Source: Streptomyces sp. NBC_01244 (GTDB lineage: Bacteria; Actinomycetota; Actinomycetes; Streptomycetales; Streptomycetaceae). Taken from it: a stretch of 64,000 bases of DNA. Each line of letters starts with the position of its first letter. Within the stretch, counting starts at the first letter, position 1. Position numbers and translations under genes: made by a program. The notes beneath the pieces were generated by a model. That model made no database searches. It worked only from the letters and a program-made list of their open reading frames with translations, and had not been told where the DNA came from. Of the stretch, positions 10,001-18,027 are shown in pieces. Location: the NCBI RefSeq assembly GCF_035987325.1, contig NZ_CP108488.1, positions 7,254,001 to 7,318,000 on the forward strand. The letters are read 5' to 3'.

Positions 10001-11637
10001 GCCGTCCCGGTCAGCAGACGGCCGCCGTCCGGAGCGTCGAGCACGTTCAGCGCGTCGTCGACGTCCTCGCACACCGCCACCCGTCGGTGGGGCATCGCGC
10101 GCCGGCCCTGCTGAAGGGTGTGGGCGACGTCGGCGAGACGGAGGCCGGGGTGACTCCGGAGGTGGTCGCGCAGCCGGTCGGTGGTGGTGTCGAGGGCCTC
10201 CGGAGTGGCGGCCGACAGCACCAGCAGCTGCTCGCGCTCGTCCTTGAGGTCCGCCCCCGTCGGCGCGACGGCGGGCGCCTGCTCGATGACGACGTGCGCG
10301 TTCGTCCCGCCGAGTCCGAAGGAGCTGACCGCGGCGCGCCTCGGGCTCGCGTCGGCCGGCCAGGGCATCAGCTCGGTGTTGACGTAGAAGGGGCTGTCGG
10401 TGAGACCGAGCCGGGGGTTGGGGCGTTCGAAGTGCAGGGTCGGGGGGATCTCCGCGTGCTCGACGGCGAGCACCGTCTTGATCAGGCCGGCGACGCCGGC
10501 GGCGGAGTCCAGGTGCCCGATGTTGGACTTGACCGAGCCGAGCGCGCAGTGCGCTGCGGACAGCCCGGTGTAGACCGAGGAGAGCGCCTTCACCTCGATC
10601 GGGTCACCGAGCGCGGTGGCCGTGCCGTGGGTCTCGACGAAGCGCACGGTGCCCGGCTCCACGTCGGCGGTGGCCAGTGCGGTGGCGATCACCTCGGCCT
10701 GCGACGCCGAGCTCGGTGCGCTGAAACCGGCGCGCTCGGCACCGTCGTTGTTGACGGCCGAGCCCTTGATGACCGCGTGGATGTGATCGCGGTCGGCGAT
10801 GGCGTCCTGCAAGCGCTTGAGGACGACCATGCCGACGCCCTCGCCGCCCACGGTGCCGTTCGCCTTCTCGTCGAACGTGCGGCACAGCCCGTCCGAGGAG
10901 AAGATGCCGTCGGGCCGGTAGACATACCCGTCGCGGCGCATCGCGTCGATGCCGACTCCGCCGGCGAGCGCGATGTCGCACTGGTAGCTCAGCAGCGCCT
11001 GGCTCGCCTGGGCCACGGCCACCAGCGAGGTCGAACAGGCGGACTGGACGTTGAGGCTCGGGCCCCTGAGACCGAGCTTGTACGACACCCGGGTGGTGAG
11101 GAAGTCGGAGCGGTTGCCGATCACCAGCTGGTTGCCGCCCATGACCTCGATCGCGTCGGGGTGTGAGGCGATGTTGCGGAGTAGGTAGGTGTTGTTCCCC
11201 GCACCGGCGTACACGCCGATCAGCCCATCGTAGCGCTGGGGATCGTGCCCCGAGCTCTCGAGTGCGGCCCAGGCGCATTCGAGGAGGACGCGGTGCTGAG
11301 GGTCCATCAGCTCGGCTTCGCGTGGTGAGTAGCCGAAGAAGGCGGCGTCGAACTTGTCGCTGTCCTCCAGCGGGTAGCCGACCGGTACGAAGCCCGGGTC
11401 AGCCAGAACGGACGCAGGGACACCCCGGTCCAGGAGCTCCTGCTCGCTGAACTCGGTGGCCGCGCATACACCCGCCCGCAGGTTCTGCCAGAACTGGTCG
11501 ACGGTGCCCGCCCGCGGGAACCGGCCGCCCATGCCGACGATCGCTATGTCGAGGCCGTCCTCCGCTTCGAGGCCGTCCTCCGCTTCGAGGCCGTCCTCCG
11601 CTTTGGGGCCGAGCTCCGGGAGCTGCTGTTCACTCAT
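7012..11637 (-). CDS. Type I modular PKS, KS-AT-KR-ACP
   Basis: This 1541-residue protein is a single PKS module. Order: short N-terminal linker with a threefold EDGLEA repeat, KS (IAIVGMGGRFP; Cys201 in VQSACSTSL; VETHGTAT; NIGHLDSAAG), AT (FMFTGFGAQYPGM, GHSLGEY, YAFHSPLMEP at the specificity site, which suggests malonyl-CoA), KR (LVTGGLGRIG, CSSISAVLG, AYSAANAVLD) and ACP (LGGSSLIGLQ, Ser1497). The LDD motif typical of B-type KR is absent (CAGTTGAAAH). No DH, ER or TE is present, so a beta-hydroxy intermediate is expected. The ATG start overlaps the end of the NRPS gene by 8 bp and the stop overlaps the next PKS start as GTGA, so the three synthetase genes form one tightly coupled transcript. 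It probably receives the aminoacyl chain from the NRPS. Confidence 0.93.
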   Translation of the reverse strand: MSEQQLPELGPKAEDGLEAEDGLEAEDGLDIAIVGMGGRFPRAGTVDQFWQNLRAGVCAATEFSEQELLDRGVPASVLADPGFVPVGYPLEDSDKFDAAFFGYSPREAELMDPQHRVLLECAWAALESSGHDPQRYDGLIGVYAGAGNNTYLLRNIASHPDAIEVMGGNQLVIGNRSDFLTTRVSYKLGLRGPSLNVQSACSTSLVAVAQASQALLSYQCDIALAGGVGIDAMRRDGYVYRPDGIFSSDGLCRTFDEKANGTVGGEGVGMVVLKRLQDAIADRDHIHAVIKGSAVNNDGAERAGFSAPSSASQAEVIATALATADVEPGTVRFVETHGTATALGDPIEVKALSSVYTGLSAAHCALGSVKSNIGHLDSAAGVAGLIKTVLAVEHAEIPPTLHFERPNPRLGLTDSPFYVNTELMPWPADASPRRAAVSSFGLGGTNAHVVIEQAPAVAPTGADLKDEREQLLVLSAATPEALDTTTDRLRDHLRSHPGLRLADVAHTLQQGRRAMPHRRVAVCEDVDDALNVLDAPDGGRLLTGTAPDLAHRPVAFMFTGFGAQYPGMARGLREDEPVFRDALARCAELLEPMLGQNILDVMYPAADTSSPGHAQDESSDVLHRMLIQPTRSEHPLDQPQLGYPAMFALEYALAELWESWGVRPDAMIGHSLGEYVVACRAGVLTLEDALHLVVERARLIEEQGEGAMVAVPLTEEEALRLTDDEVTLAAVNGPQTCVLSGSLPGIDRLEAELTAAGIAFRRLTSRYAFHSPLMEPVIEPYTDLVRKVRLNPPTTPFISNVTGTWITDEQATDPAYWASHMRRTVRFAAGITTLWADPDFAMVEIGPGQTLSTGALQHPDGPVGAARTVVPSLPGLFDRQTDRATMLLGAAKLWTAGREHPFPVSATARRVPLPTYPFERRAYWLEPAVAVSERSTAKRRADMSDWFYAPSWTRLGPNPGPLPAESGADVRCRLVFADRTGLGRALADRLRAAGERVAVVTADDAWAETAADEYTLDPSRADHYPRLAAALKSADTIPDRVLHCWSVGDDAGYTGTAEGAERLLDLGFRSVLRWAQATESDLIGRPQRWDVVSTEVYSVTGDEPLCPPKASLQGVCKVLPQEYPPLTCTLVDVVLEPSSIDSLADRVLTELNGPAADQTLALRRTHRWAPAYQPQSLPQRTGAALDKGVYLVTGGLGRIGLVVARVLAERTRGHLVLLGRTALPPRSEWAAPGHSDETRALFDAIAELEDLGSGVTVLAADVGDFVRMREVRDEILAAHGRITGVVHCAGTTGAAAHRVVADLGTEEASWHFGPKLAGSYVLQEILADQELEFAVLCSSISAVLGGLGFAAYSAANAVLDAFAQAHHRPGQPWTSLNWDAWDFAERAVPGAGIGESVQEFALSPADGRAVFEALLDATPQAQLMVSTGDLTLRYREWVNPMATATSTTQRHERPNLRNPFVAPEGDMEQRVAAVWQELLNVENVGANDNFFELGGSSLIGLQVVHRLRQELKLTVPLTVVYEGPTLRTLGRIIEELMGAEQ
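11551..11604. repeat. Three 18-bp tandem repeats inside a PKS 5' end
   Basis: The unit GAGGCCGTCCTCCGCTTC occurs three times in a row, the third with one change at its last base. It encodes the EDGLEA repeats in the linker before the KS domain. The repeat number is in frame, so copy changes would lengthen or shorten the linker without breaking the gene. Confidence 0.9.
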
Positions 11638-14600
11638 TGCGGCCTCGCTTCGCTCGCATTTGCTGTTCCCGTCGTTTCATCAGCGCGCTCTGCCGGACAC
11701 TGGCTGCGCGGTCGGAGGCCCTGAGCCGTTCCGGCTCGGCGATCTGGGAGAAGTGGGCGGCCTGTGACCGCACCGTCGGGTATTGGAAGAGGTCGAGCAA
11801 CGGGATCGACCGGCCGAGCGCGGTACCGAGCCGGTGCTGCAGCTCGACGAGGAGCAGGGAGTGGCCCCCGAGGTCGAAGAAGCTCTGCTCGGCGCCGACC
11901 GCTTCCAGGCCGAGCAGCTCCTGCCAGACGGCCGCGACCGTGCGTTCGACCGCGTTCTGCGGCGTGCCGCCGGGGCCGGTGGCGGGCGAGGGCGCGGCCG
12001 GAGCGGGCAGGGCCGAGCGGTCCACCTTGCCGTGCGCCGACAGCGGCAGGCTCGGGAGGACCACGTAGGCCTGCGGCACCATGTGCGGAGACACCTGCTG
12101 CCGCATGTGTGCTTCCAGCGCTCCGAGCTCGAAGGCGGACGGGTCGCGCGGTTGGACGTACGCGACCACCCGGCGCTCACCGGGCGGATCCTGCCGCACG
12201 ATGGCCAGCGCCCGGTCGACCGAGGGATGGCCGGCCAGCGCCGCGTCGATCTCGCCCAGGGTCACCCGGTGCCCGCGGATCTTGATCTGGTCGTCGCCGC
12301 GGCCCAGGAACTCGACCGCACCGTCCGGCAGCCGGCGGACGAAGTCGCCGGTGCGGTACAGGCAGTGGTCCGGATCCGGGCCGAAGCCGTCCGCCACGAA
12401 CGCGCGCGCGGTGAGCTCGGCCCGGTTGTGGTACCCGCGCGCCACGTAAGCGCCGCCAACCAGCAGTTCGCCCGCGACACCGGCCGGGACCAACTGGGCG
12501 GCTTTGTCGACCACGTACACCTGGGTGCCGGCTAGCGGAACGCCGATCGGGGCGGTCTGCCAGTCGGCGTCCAGGTGATCGCCCACGGACATGGCCAGCA
12601 CCCCGACGGTCGTCTCAGTCGGCCCGTAGTGGTTGAACACCCGGCAGTGAGGGACGCGGTGCTGCAGCTCGCGCATCCAGCGCCAGTCCGACACCTCGCC
12701 GCCGACTACCAGGACGCGTCGCGGCAGCAGCTCCTCGAAGCGGGCGGACCCCTGCAGGGCGCGCAGGTGGGAGGGGGCGATCTTCAGGCAGTCGACGCCG
12801 TACTCCTGGACCCAGTCGGCGAGCAGTTCCGGGTCGAGGGTGCACTCACGGGACACCACGTGCAGCTCGCCTCCGGTGATCAGGGGAGGGACCAGCGCCG
12901 TGACGGAGGAGTCCACGGTGAGTGGCTGCACCATCAGGTGGTTGAGCGGCGCGTCCATACCCAGCCGCTGCACGGCACCGTGGACGTAGCTGATCAGCTG
13001 CCGGTTCTCGACCACCACCCCCTTCGGGACACCGGTGGACCCGGAGGTGTACAGCAGGTAGGCGGCGTCGGTCAGGGCGGAGGGCGACGAGGGGAGATTG
13101 TCCGCCGCCAGCCCCGTGAGAGCGCTTTCGAGGTCGTCGAGCACGACGACCGGGACGGTGCCGAAGTCAGCGGCGTCCTTCGGGAGGCCGCTGACGACGA
13201 CGGCCCGGACCCCGGCGTCGCGCAGGATCGTCTCCCGCCGCTGTGCCGGATCGCGGAGATCGATCGGGACGTAGGCCCCGCCGGCCTTCAGAACCGCGAG
13301 GACCGCGACGATCAGCTGGACGCCACGGTCCATGCAGATCGCGACCGTGCGCTCGGGCCCGATACCGTGGCCGCGCAGGAGCCGGGCCAGGCGGTTGGCA
13401 TGCCGGTTGACCTCCCGGTAGCTGAGAACGGCGTGGTGGGAACGGACCGCCACCGCTTCGGGAGTCCGCTCGGCCTGTGCCTCGAAGAGCTGGTGGAACG
13501 TCAGCTCCGCGGGAGTGGCGGCCACCGCGTTCAGCGCGTCGAAGGTATCCCGCTCCGCGGGGGTGATGAGCGGGAGCGCGGACACGGGCGTGTCCGGCGC
13601 GGCGATCGCCCCGGCGAGGAGAGACGACAGGTGGCCGGCGGCCCGCTCCGCTGTCGCCCGGTCGATGATCTCGGCCGCGAACTCGAACTCGCCGGTGAGG
13701 CGCTCGCCGTCCGGCAACAGGCGCAGCGTGAGATCGCTCGGGGTGGTGCCGGTGCCCACCGGCAGGAACCGGGCCTCGATCCCGGCGGGGGCGGTGACCG
13801 GGAGGGGACGCCGGACAGCGAAGGCGGGCCGGGTGAGGATGCCGATCGGGGAAGCGTCCGAGAGCCCGTGGAGGGCGTCGTGGACTCGGTCGAGCAGTCC
13901 GCGGAACGTGGTGCTGCCATCCAGCTCGCACACCAGGGCGGCGGTCACGCCATCGGCGTCGGGCCCGGGAGATCCGTCCGGCATCAGGCCGGCGGGCACG
14001 GCAACGGCTTGCCGGGACTCCCCGCTGTAGCGGCTCAGCAGGACCAGATACAGCGCGAGAACGGCGGTGGCGGGCCCCATGCCGTGGTCTGCGCCCAGGT
14101 CACGGAGTGCCGCGACCGCCTCCGGTGCAAGATCTACCGGAACGGAATCCGCCGCGAACGTACGCCGCGCGGGGGCGGGCCTGCTGAACGGAAGGACAGG
14201 TGCCGGCGGCAGCTCCGCCGGATCGGCCGCCAGTGCCTCAGCGGTCGGTGCCTCGCCGACCGGGGCCGGCGCAGCTCCGGAGGGCAACTGCCCGTAGACC
14301 CGCACGGCCTCCGCCAGCAGGGTCTCGGCCGACTGCACGTCGCCGGCCATCCGGTGCAGTACCAGGACGGCCACCTGCTCCCTGCCGTCGGTGTCGGCGA
14401 GCAGGGCCCGGGCCAGCGGGCCGGTCGTCGGCTCGAACGGAGCGTGGACCGCTGCCTCGACCAGCGCCGCCAGACGCGTCCCGCGCTCGGCCGGCGGGAG
14501 GCCGGTGAGGTCTTGCCGACCGACAGGCACCAGACGCGGCTCCGCACTGCCGTCCACCAGACGACCCTCGACAACCGAGTGCCCGTGGGTGAGACGCGGG

Positions 14601-14764
14601 TCGGCGGACAGCACCGCTCGCATCGCGTCCTCGAACCCGCCGTCTGGAACGCCGCTGAGCTGGAGGACGGCCGCGGCGTGGGCGACCGAGGTGTCGGCAC
14701 CTACGTTGGCGAGGAACCAGCCCTGCTGCTGTGCACGGCTGACCCGCCGAGAGGACAAGGTCAT
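11630..14764 (-). CDS. NRPS module: degraded C domain, A domain (Asp-like code), PCP
   Basis: This 1044-residue protein has a condensation-like N-terminal half (about 1-440), an adenylation domain (about 450-930) and a carrier domain (LGGHSL, Ser969). The condensation motif HHxxxDG reads HRMAGDV at 137-143, so the second His and final Gly are missing and condensation is unlikely. A-domain core motifs are present: LLYTSGSTGVPKG, NHYGPTETT, GELLVGG, YRTGDF, GKVDR. Reading the ten specificity residues by alignment to GrsA gives DSTKVGHVGK, one class away from the known Asp code DLTKVGHIGK (Ser instead of Leu at 236, Val instead of Ile at 330). I infer loading of Asp or a close analogue as the starter unit. 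Upstream ribosome binding is weak (GGGGG, 11 nt before ATG). It is divergent from the thioesterase gene. Confidence 0.88.
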   Translation of the reverse strand: MTLSSRRVSRAQQQGWFLANVGADTSVAHAAAVLQLSGVPDGGFEDAMRAVLSADPRLTHGHSVVEGRLVDGSAEPRLVPVGRQDLTGLPPAERGTRLAALVEAAVHAPFEPTTGPLARALLADTDGREQVAVLVLHRMAGDVQSAETLLAEAVRVYGQLPSGAAPAPVGEAPTAEALAADPAELPPAPVLPFSRPAPARRTFAADSVPVDLAPEAVAALRDLGADHGMGPATAVLALYLVLLSRYSGESRQAVAVPAGLMPDGSPGPDADGVTAALVCELDGSTTFRGLLDRVHDALHGLSDASPIGILTRPAFAVRRPLPVTAPAGIEARFLPVGTGTTPSDLTLRLLPDGERLTGEFEFAAEIIDRATAERAAGHLSSLLAGAIAAPDTPVSALPLITPAERDTFDALNAVAATPAELTFHQLFEAQAERTPEAVAVRSHHAVLSYREVNRHANRLARLLRGHGIGPERTVAICMDRGVQLIVAVLAVLKAGGAYVPIDLRDPAQRRETILRDAGVRAVVVSGLPKDAADFGTVPVVVLDDLESALTGLAADNLPSSPSALTDAAYLLYTSGSTGVPKGVVVENRQLISYVHGAVQRLGMDAPLNHLMVQPLTVDSSVTALVPPLITGGELHVVSRECTLDPELLADWVQEYGVDCLKIAPSHLRALQGSARFEELLPRRVLVVGGEVSDWRWMRELQHRVPHCRVFNHYGPTETTVGVLAMSVGDHLDADWQTAPIGVPLAGTQVYVVDKAAQLVPAGVAGELLVGGAYVARGYHNRAELTARAFVADGFGPDPDHCLYRTGDFVRRLPDGAVEFLGRGDDQIKIRGHRVTLGEIDAALAGHPSVDRALAIVRQDPPGERRVVAYVQPRDPSAFELGALEAHMRQQVSPHMVPQAYVVLPSLPLSAHGKVDRSALPAPAAPSPATGPGGTPQNAVERTVAAVWQELLGLEAVGAEQSFFDLGGHSLLLVELQHRLGTALGRSIPLLDLFQYPTVRSQAAHFSQIAEPERLRASDRAASVRQSALMKRREQQMRAKRGRNE

Positions 14765-15181
14765 GAACGCAGGTACCCCCGTGGCTGGCCGGGCCGCCCC
14801 AGACCCAGCTACTGACTAATTGGAAAAAATATGAACATTGGTCGTGCAAGCCGCAATCGACGCTTCCTTCGCTGGGAATTCCGATGTCGAAAGTGCGACA
14901 GCAGTCGGAAATGTGGAAGAAATACTTTAATTAAGACCCGCTTCTGCGATCTGGCCTCATGAGGGATTGAATCTCCAGGTCCCGCCCCTGCCGCCATGAT
15001 CAAATCTCGATGATCTTAAGCTCGGCTGCAATACGCTGGCAATGGTTGAAGGTGTGACGTGCCTCACGATTTGGCGATCTGCCTGACCGGCGTGTTAGTC
15101 GGTTGACAGGGCGGGGTTGCATTGGATTTGGTGCAACTTGGACTGTGCGTATTCAATGGGGAGAGCGGTGCGGAGGTATCG
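14765..15181. promoter_or_regulatory. Divergent promoter region between the NRPS and type II thioesterase genes
   Basis: This 417-bp non-coding stretch is clearly richer in A/T than its surroundings (for example AATTGGAAAAAATATGAAC at 14818-14836 and ATACTTTAATTAAG near 14920). A TTGACA at 15102-15107 could be a -35 element for the rightward gene, but I see no convincing -10 at ideal spacing. The region must hold promoters for both operons; the rest shows nothing I recognise. Confidence 0.5.
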
Positions 15182-15952
15182 GTGGGCGTTGCGGTGAGGT
15201 CGAATACCTGGACCCGGAAAATGTCCGGAAAAGACTCGTTTGGCGATGTTCAACTCTTCTGCTTCCCGTATGCGGGGGGCGGTGCCTCGGCTTTCGGGGG
15301 GTGGGCCGAGCTGCTGTCGCCGCAGGTGAGCATCCACGCGATCCAGCCTCCGGGGCGTGAGGACCGCCTCATGGAAGCCCCGGTCGATGACTTGGCGGTG
15401 GTGCTGGCCGAAGTCGTCCCGGAAATCCTGGAGGCCGCCGGGAAGCCGTTCGCTTTGTTCGGCCACAGTCTTGGTGCGGTGGTCTGCTGGGAGATCGCCC
15501 GGAAGTTGCGGGATGAGCATGGTGTCGAGCCGCAGCACCTGTTCCTTTCGGGTTGCCGGGCGTTGCCGGTGCTGAATGACGGGCGGCGGGACTTGTGTGA
15601 TCTCTCCGACCAAGAGTTGGTTACCGAACTGCGCGCCATGAACGGTACGCCCGAACAGATCCTCCAGAACGCCGAGTTCATGAGTCTGCTACTGCCGGTG
15701 GTCCGGGCGGATTACAGGATGCTCTCGTCCTACCGTTTCGTCCGCGGCACCTCTCCGGCTTGCGGCACCACGGTGTTCGGCGGTCTGGGCGACCCCCTGG
15801 TGAGCGAAAAGCAGCTCGAGCGGTGGTCTGACGACCTTCCGGGCGGCTCGCGGACCGTGCTCCTGCCTGGAGACCACTTCTTCTTGCACTCCTCGCGGGA
15901 CCGGCTCCTGTCGGAGATCGGCGCCCGGCTGTCGTCGGACCAGCCGGTCTGA
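15182..15952 (+). CDS. Type II thioesterase (RifR/GrsT-like)
   Basis: This 256-residue alpha/beta hydrolase is expected to remove stalled or wrong acyl groups from the carrier domains of the neighbouring synthetases. Key sequences are LFCFPYAGGGAS near the N-terminus, the nucleophile Ser in GHSLGA, Asp in GGLGDPLV and His in LPGDHFFLHS. The GTG at 15182 is chosen because GGAGG lies five bases upstream and the length then fits the family; an in-frame ATG at 15122 would add 20 residues without homology. The gene is divergent from the NRPS and ends exactly where an integrase remnant begins, so it marks the right edge of the NRPS-PKS cluster. Confidence 0.92.
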   Translation: MGVAVRSNTWTRKMSGKDSFGDVQLFCFPYAGGGASAFGGWAELLSPQVSIHAIQPPGREDRLMEAPVDDLAVVLAEVVPEILEAAGKPFALFGHSLGAVVCWEIARKLRDEHGVEPQHLFLSGCRALPVLNDGRRDLCDLSDQELVTELRAMNGTPEQILQNAEFMSLLLPVVRADYRMLSSYRFVRGTSPACGTTVFGGLGDPLVSEKQLERWSDDLPGGSRTVLLPGDHFFLHSSRDRLLSEIGARLSSDQPV

Positions 15953-16392
15953 TCGCTCATTTCCTGCAGTACCCAGCTGTCGAGGTCGAGTTGCCGTGGG
16001 GTGGTCCTGAGCCCGAGCGGGAGAAGCAGGCCTTCCCGCTCGTCTTGACTGCGACGTACGGCAACGCGATCCGCGTCAACATCTTCAACGACGAGAACTG
16101 GAAGCCTGCCCTCGCGAAGGCAGGCGTTATCCCCCTGAGGGAGAAGGGCGAGCGCTGGAAGGCATCTCGCAAGGACGGCTTCCACGTCCTCCGGCACACC
16201 GGCGCCTCGATCATTCTTGAAGCCGACGAGTCCGTCGTCACCCTCGCTCGGCGGCTCGGCCACTCCAGCCCGACCATCACCCTTGACTACTAAGCCCACT
16301 TCATGCCCGAAGCTGGGGGAAAGGGGCGAGCGGCCGTCGATGCACTGCTTGGCGTAGCTCCGCAGTACGTCCCAGAGAACCCCACGGCATGA
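15953..16392 (+). pseudogene. Tyrosine recombinase (phage-type integrase) C-terminal remnant
   Basis: The frame encodes the C-terminal part of a site-specific integrase: FLQYPAVEVELPWGGPEPE, then WKPALAKAGV, the catalytic HVLRHTGAS box and RLGHSSPTITLDY. The frame is then cut by TAA at 16291-16293. Past the stop it reads AHFMPEAGGKGRAAVDAL and ends at TGA 16390-16392. In intact relatives the sequence is LDYYAHFMPE, so the stop replaces the Tyr before AH, which is the predicted catalytic Tyr. The N-terminal domains are missing; homology starts directly after the thioesterase stop codon. Both truncation and nonsense mutation mark it as dead. Confidence 0.85.
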
Positions 16393-16443
16393 GGAAGCGG
16401 GTGGCACAGCGCTTGCTGTGCCACCCGCTTCCTCATGCCGTGG
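16382..16443. repeat. Perfect 29-bp inverted repeat with 4-nt loop
   Basis: Arms 16382-16410 and 16415-16443 are exact reverse complements separated by GCTT. The left arm overlaps the end of the integrase remnant. It could act as a two-way terminator, but the length and perfection are unusual and no T-tract follows. No promoter or gene lies between it and the MFS pseudogene at about 16600. Confidence 0.9.
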
Positions 16444-16602
16444 TGACGTCCCGGTGGAGGCGGTGTCGTCGAGCGTGGGTTGAACATTGGCGGGCTGGCG
16501 AAAATCTCGACACCGACGGCCCTAGTCGATCACTTCTATATTCGGCCCCGCCGTGCTGCCTTCCAGGCCGATGTCATCGTCGCCAGATCAGCCACCCGGC
16601 GC

Positions 16603-17763
16603 GGTGGGGTTCACTCTCGGTTCGTGTACTAGGCCTTCCCCGACCTGCTCCCACGCCTCACAGCCGACACCGGCTAGTCCACCAACGCTGCCACCGCCGC
16701 GTTCTCCCTCGCACTTATCGTCTCGGCCACCGTGGGCATCCCCATCGGCCGGATCCTCGACTGCCGTGGCCCGCGCACCGTGATGGCCACCGGATCCGTG
16801 ATCGGCACCCTGGCCAGCCTGCTGATCGCAGTCGCCCCGAACCTGCTCGTCTTCACCTGCGGTTGGATCCTCGCGGGCGTGGCCATGGCCGCCACTTTCC
16901 ACCCGTGGGCCTTCGCCGCCCTCACCCGCTGGTGGGGCCCCGACCGCATCCGCGCTCTGACCATCGTCACCCTCGCCGGAGGCCTCGCCTCCGCGGTCTT
17001 CGCCCCGCTGACCGCAACCCTGACCGAATACCTCACCTGGCGAACCACCTACGCTGTGCTCGCGCGGTCCTCGCCGCCGTCACCATCCATGCCCATGCCC
17101 ATGCCCTGCGCGCCCCCTGGCCGTCGGCCCCGCCCGCTCCGCCCTCGGTCGACTGCACGCCGGTCGCCCGCAGCCGCCCCTTCCTCCTCCTGGCTGTCGC
17201 CTTCACCTCCTGCGGCTTTGCCATGTACGCCGTCGTCATGGGCCTCATTCCACTCCTGACCTAACGCGGCGCCGACGCGACCACCGCGGCCTGGGCCCTC
17301 GGGCTGGGCGGCGCAGGCCAAACCCTCGGCCGAACCCTCTACTCCAGCTTGTCCACCCGCGCCTCGACCACCACCCGCACGGTCACCCTGCTCACCCTGG
17401 GTGGCGCAACAACGATAGCCCTCGCTCTGGCCCCCGGCCCGATACTGCTGCTCATCGCGCTCGCGGTTTTGGCGGGTGTCGTACGCGGCACCTGACCCTG
17501 CTCCAGGCCACGGCAGTCACCGACCGCTGGGGCACCACGGCACCACTCACTACGGCCGCCTCTCCGGCCTCCTCGGCGCTCCGGCCCGCATCCCAGGAGC
17601 CCTGGCCCCCTGGGCCGGCGCCGCCCTCGCGGGCCCACTCGGCGGGCACCCCCACCTATTCGCGGCACTCGCCGAGCTTTCCGTAGTGGCCGCGTGTCTG
17701 GCCCTGTTGGCGTCGGGTTCGAGCAGGAAAGCAGGGTCAGGCTCGCGCACACAGCACTCGTAG
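16603..17763 (+). pseudogene. MFS transporter, multiply disrupted
   Basis: Pieces in different frames together match a major-facilitator permease: AFPDLLPRLTADTG, IPIGRILDCRGPRTVMATGS (the loop 2-3 motif), ALTRWWGPDRIRALTIVTLAG, then in another frame FLLLAVAFTSCGFAMYAVV and LGLGGAGQTLGRTLYS, and finally LGAPARIPGALAPWAGAALA. In-frame stops lie at 16630-16632, 16675-16677 and 17262-17264, with frameshifts near 17060 and 17490 and a further one near 17540. Long hydrophobic segments agree with a 12-helix carrier. The number of lesions shows a long-dead gene. The exact 5' end is uncertain. Confidence 0.8.
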
Positions 17764-17975
17764 GCCCCTCGCTTACGCCGCGAGGTTACGCTGCAGGGCT
17801 CTGAACTGCAGTTATCTTCGACCTATTTTCCTCAAATCTGTTTCTGATGACGCACCACGTGGAGTGCGTGGCGATCCTGGAGCGGGTGGCGAAGGACAAC
17901 TGAGCTTCGCGCCCGTGGGTGTTGCGGGCGGTGCGTCGCCGCCGCGCGGACCAGGGGTCCGCGCGGCCGTGACGG

Positions 17976-18016
17976 CCGGCCCGCCCGGGGACCGTCCTGG
18001 GCGGGCCGGGGTTTTT
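17976..18016 (+). terminator. Rho-independent terminator
   Basis: Stem CCGGCCCGCCC (17976-17986) pairs with GGGCGGGCCGG (17999-18009), followed by GGTTTTT. Orientation suits rightward transcripts from the pseudogene region; it may also shield the leftward formyltransferase gene that ends at 18028. A second hairpin (17942-17952 with 17956-17966) lies just upstream. The rest of 17764-17975 shows nothing recognisable. Confidence 0.7.
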
Positions 18017-18027
18017 GGGGGCCCGGG

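Noticed and set aside
17847..17903. 18-codon ORF (MTHHVECVAILERVAKDN)
   Set aside because: Too short, no ribosome binding site and no clear partner; may be a further gene fragment of the decayed junction.
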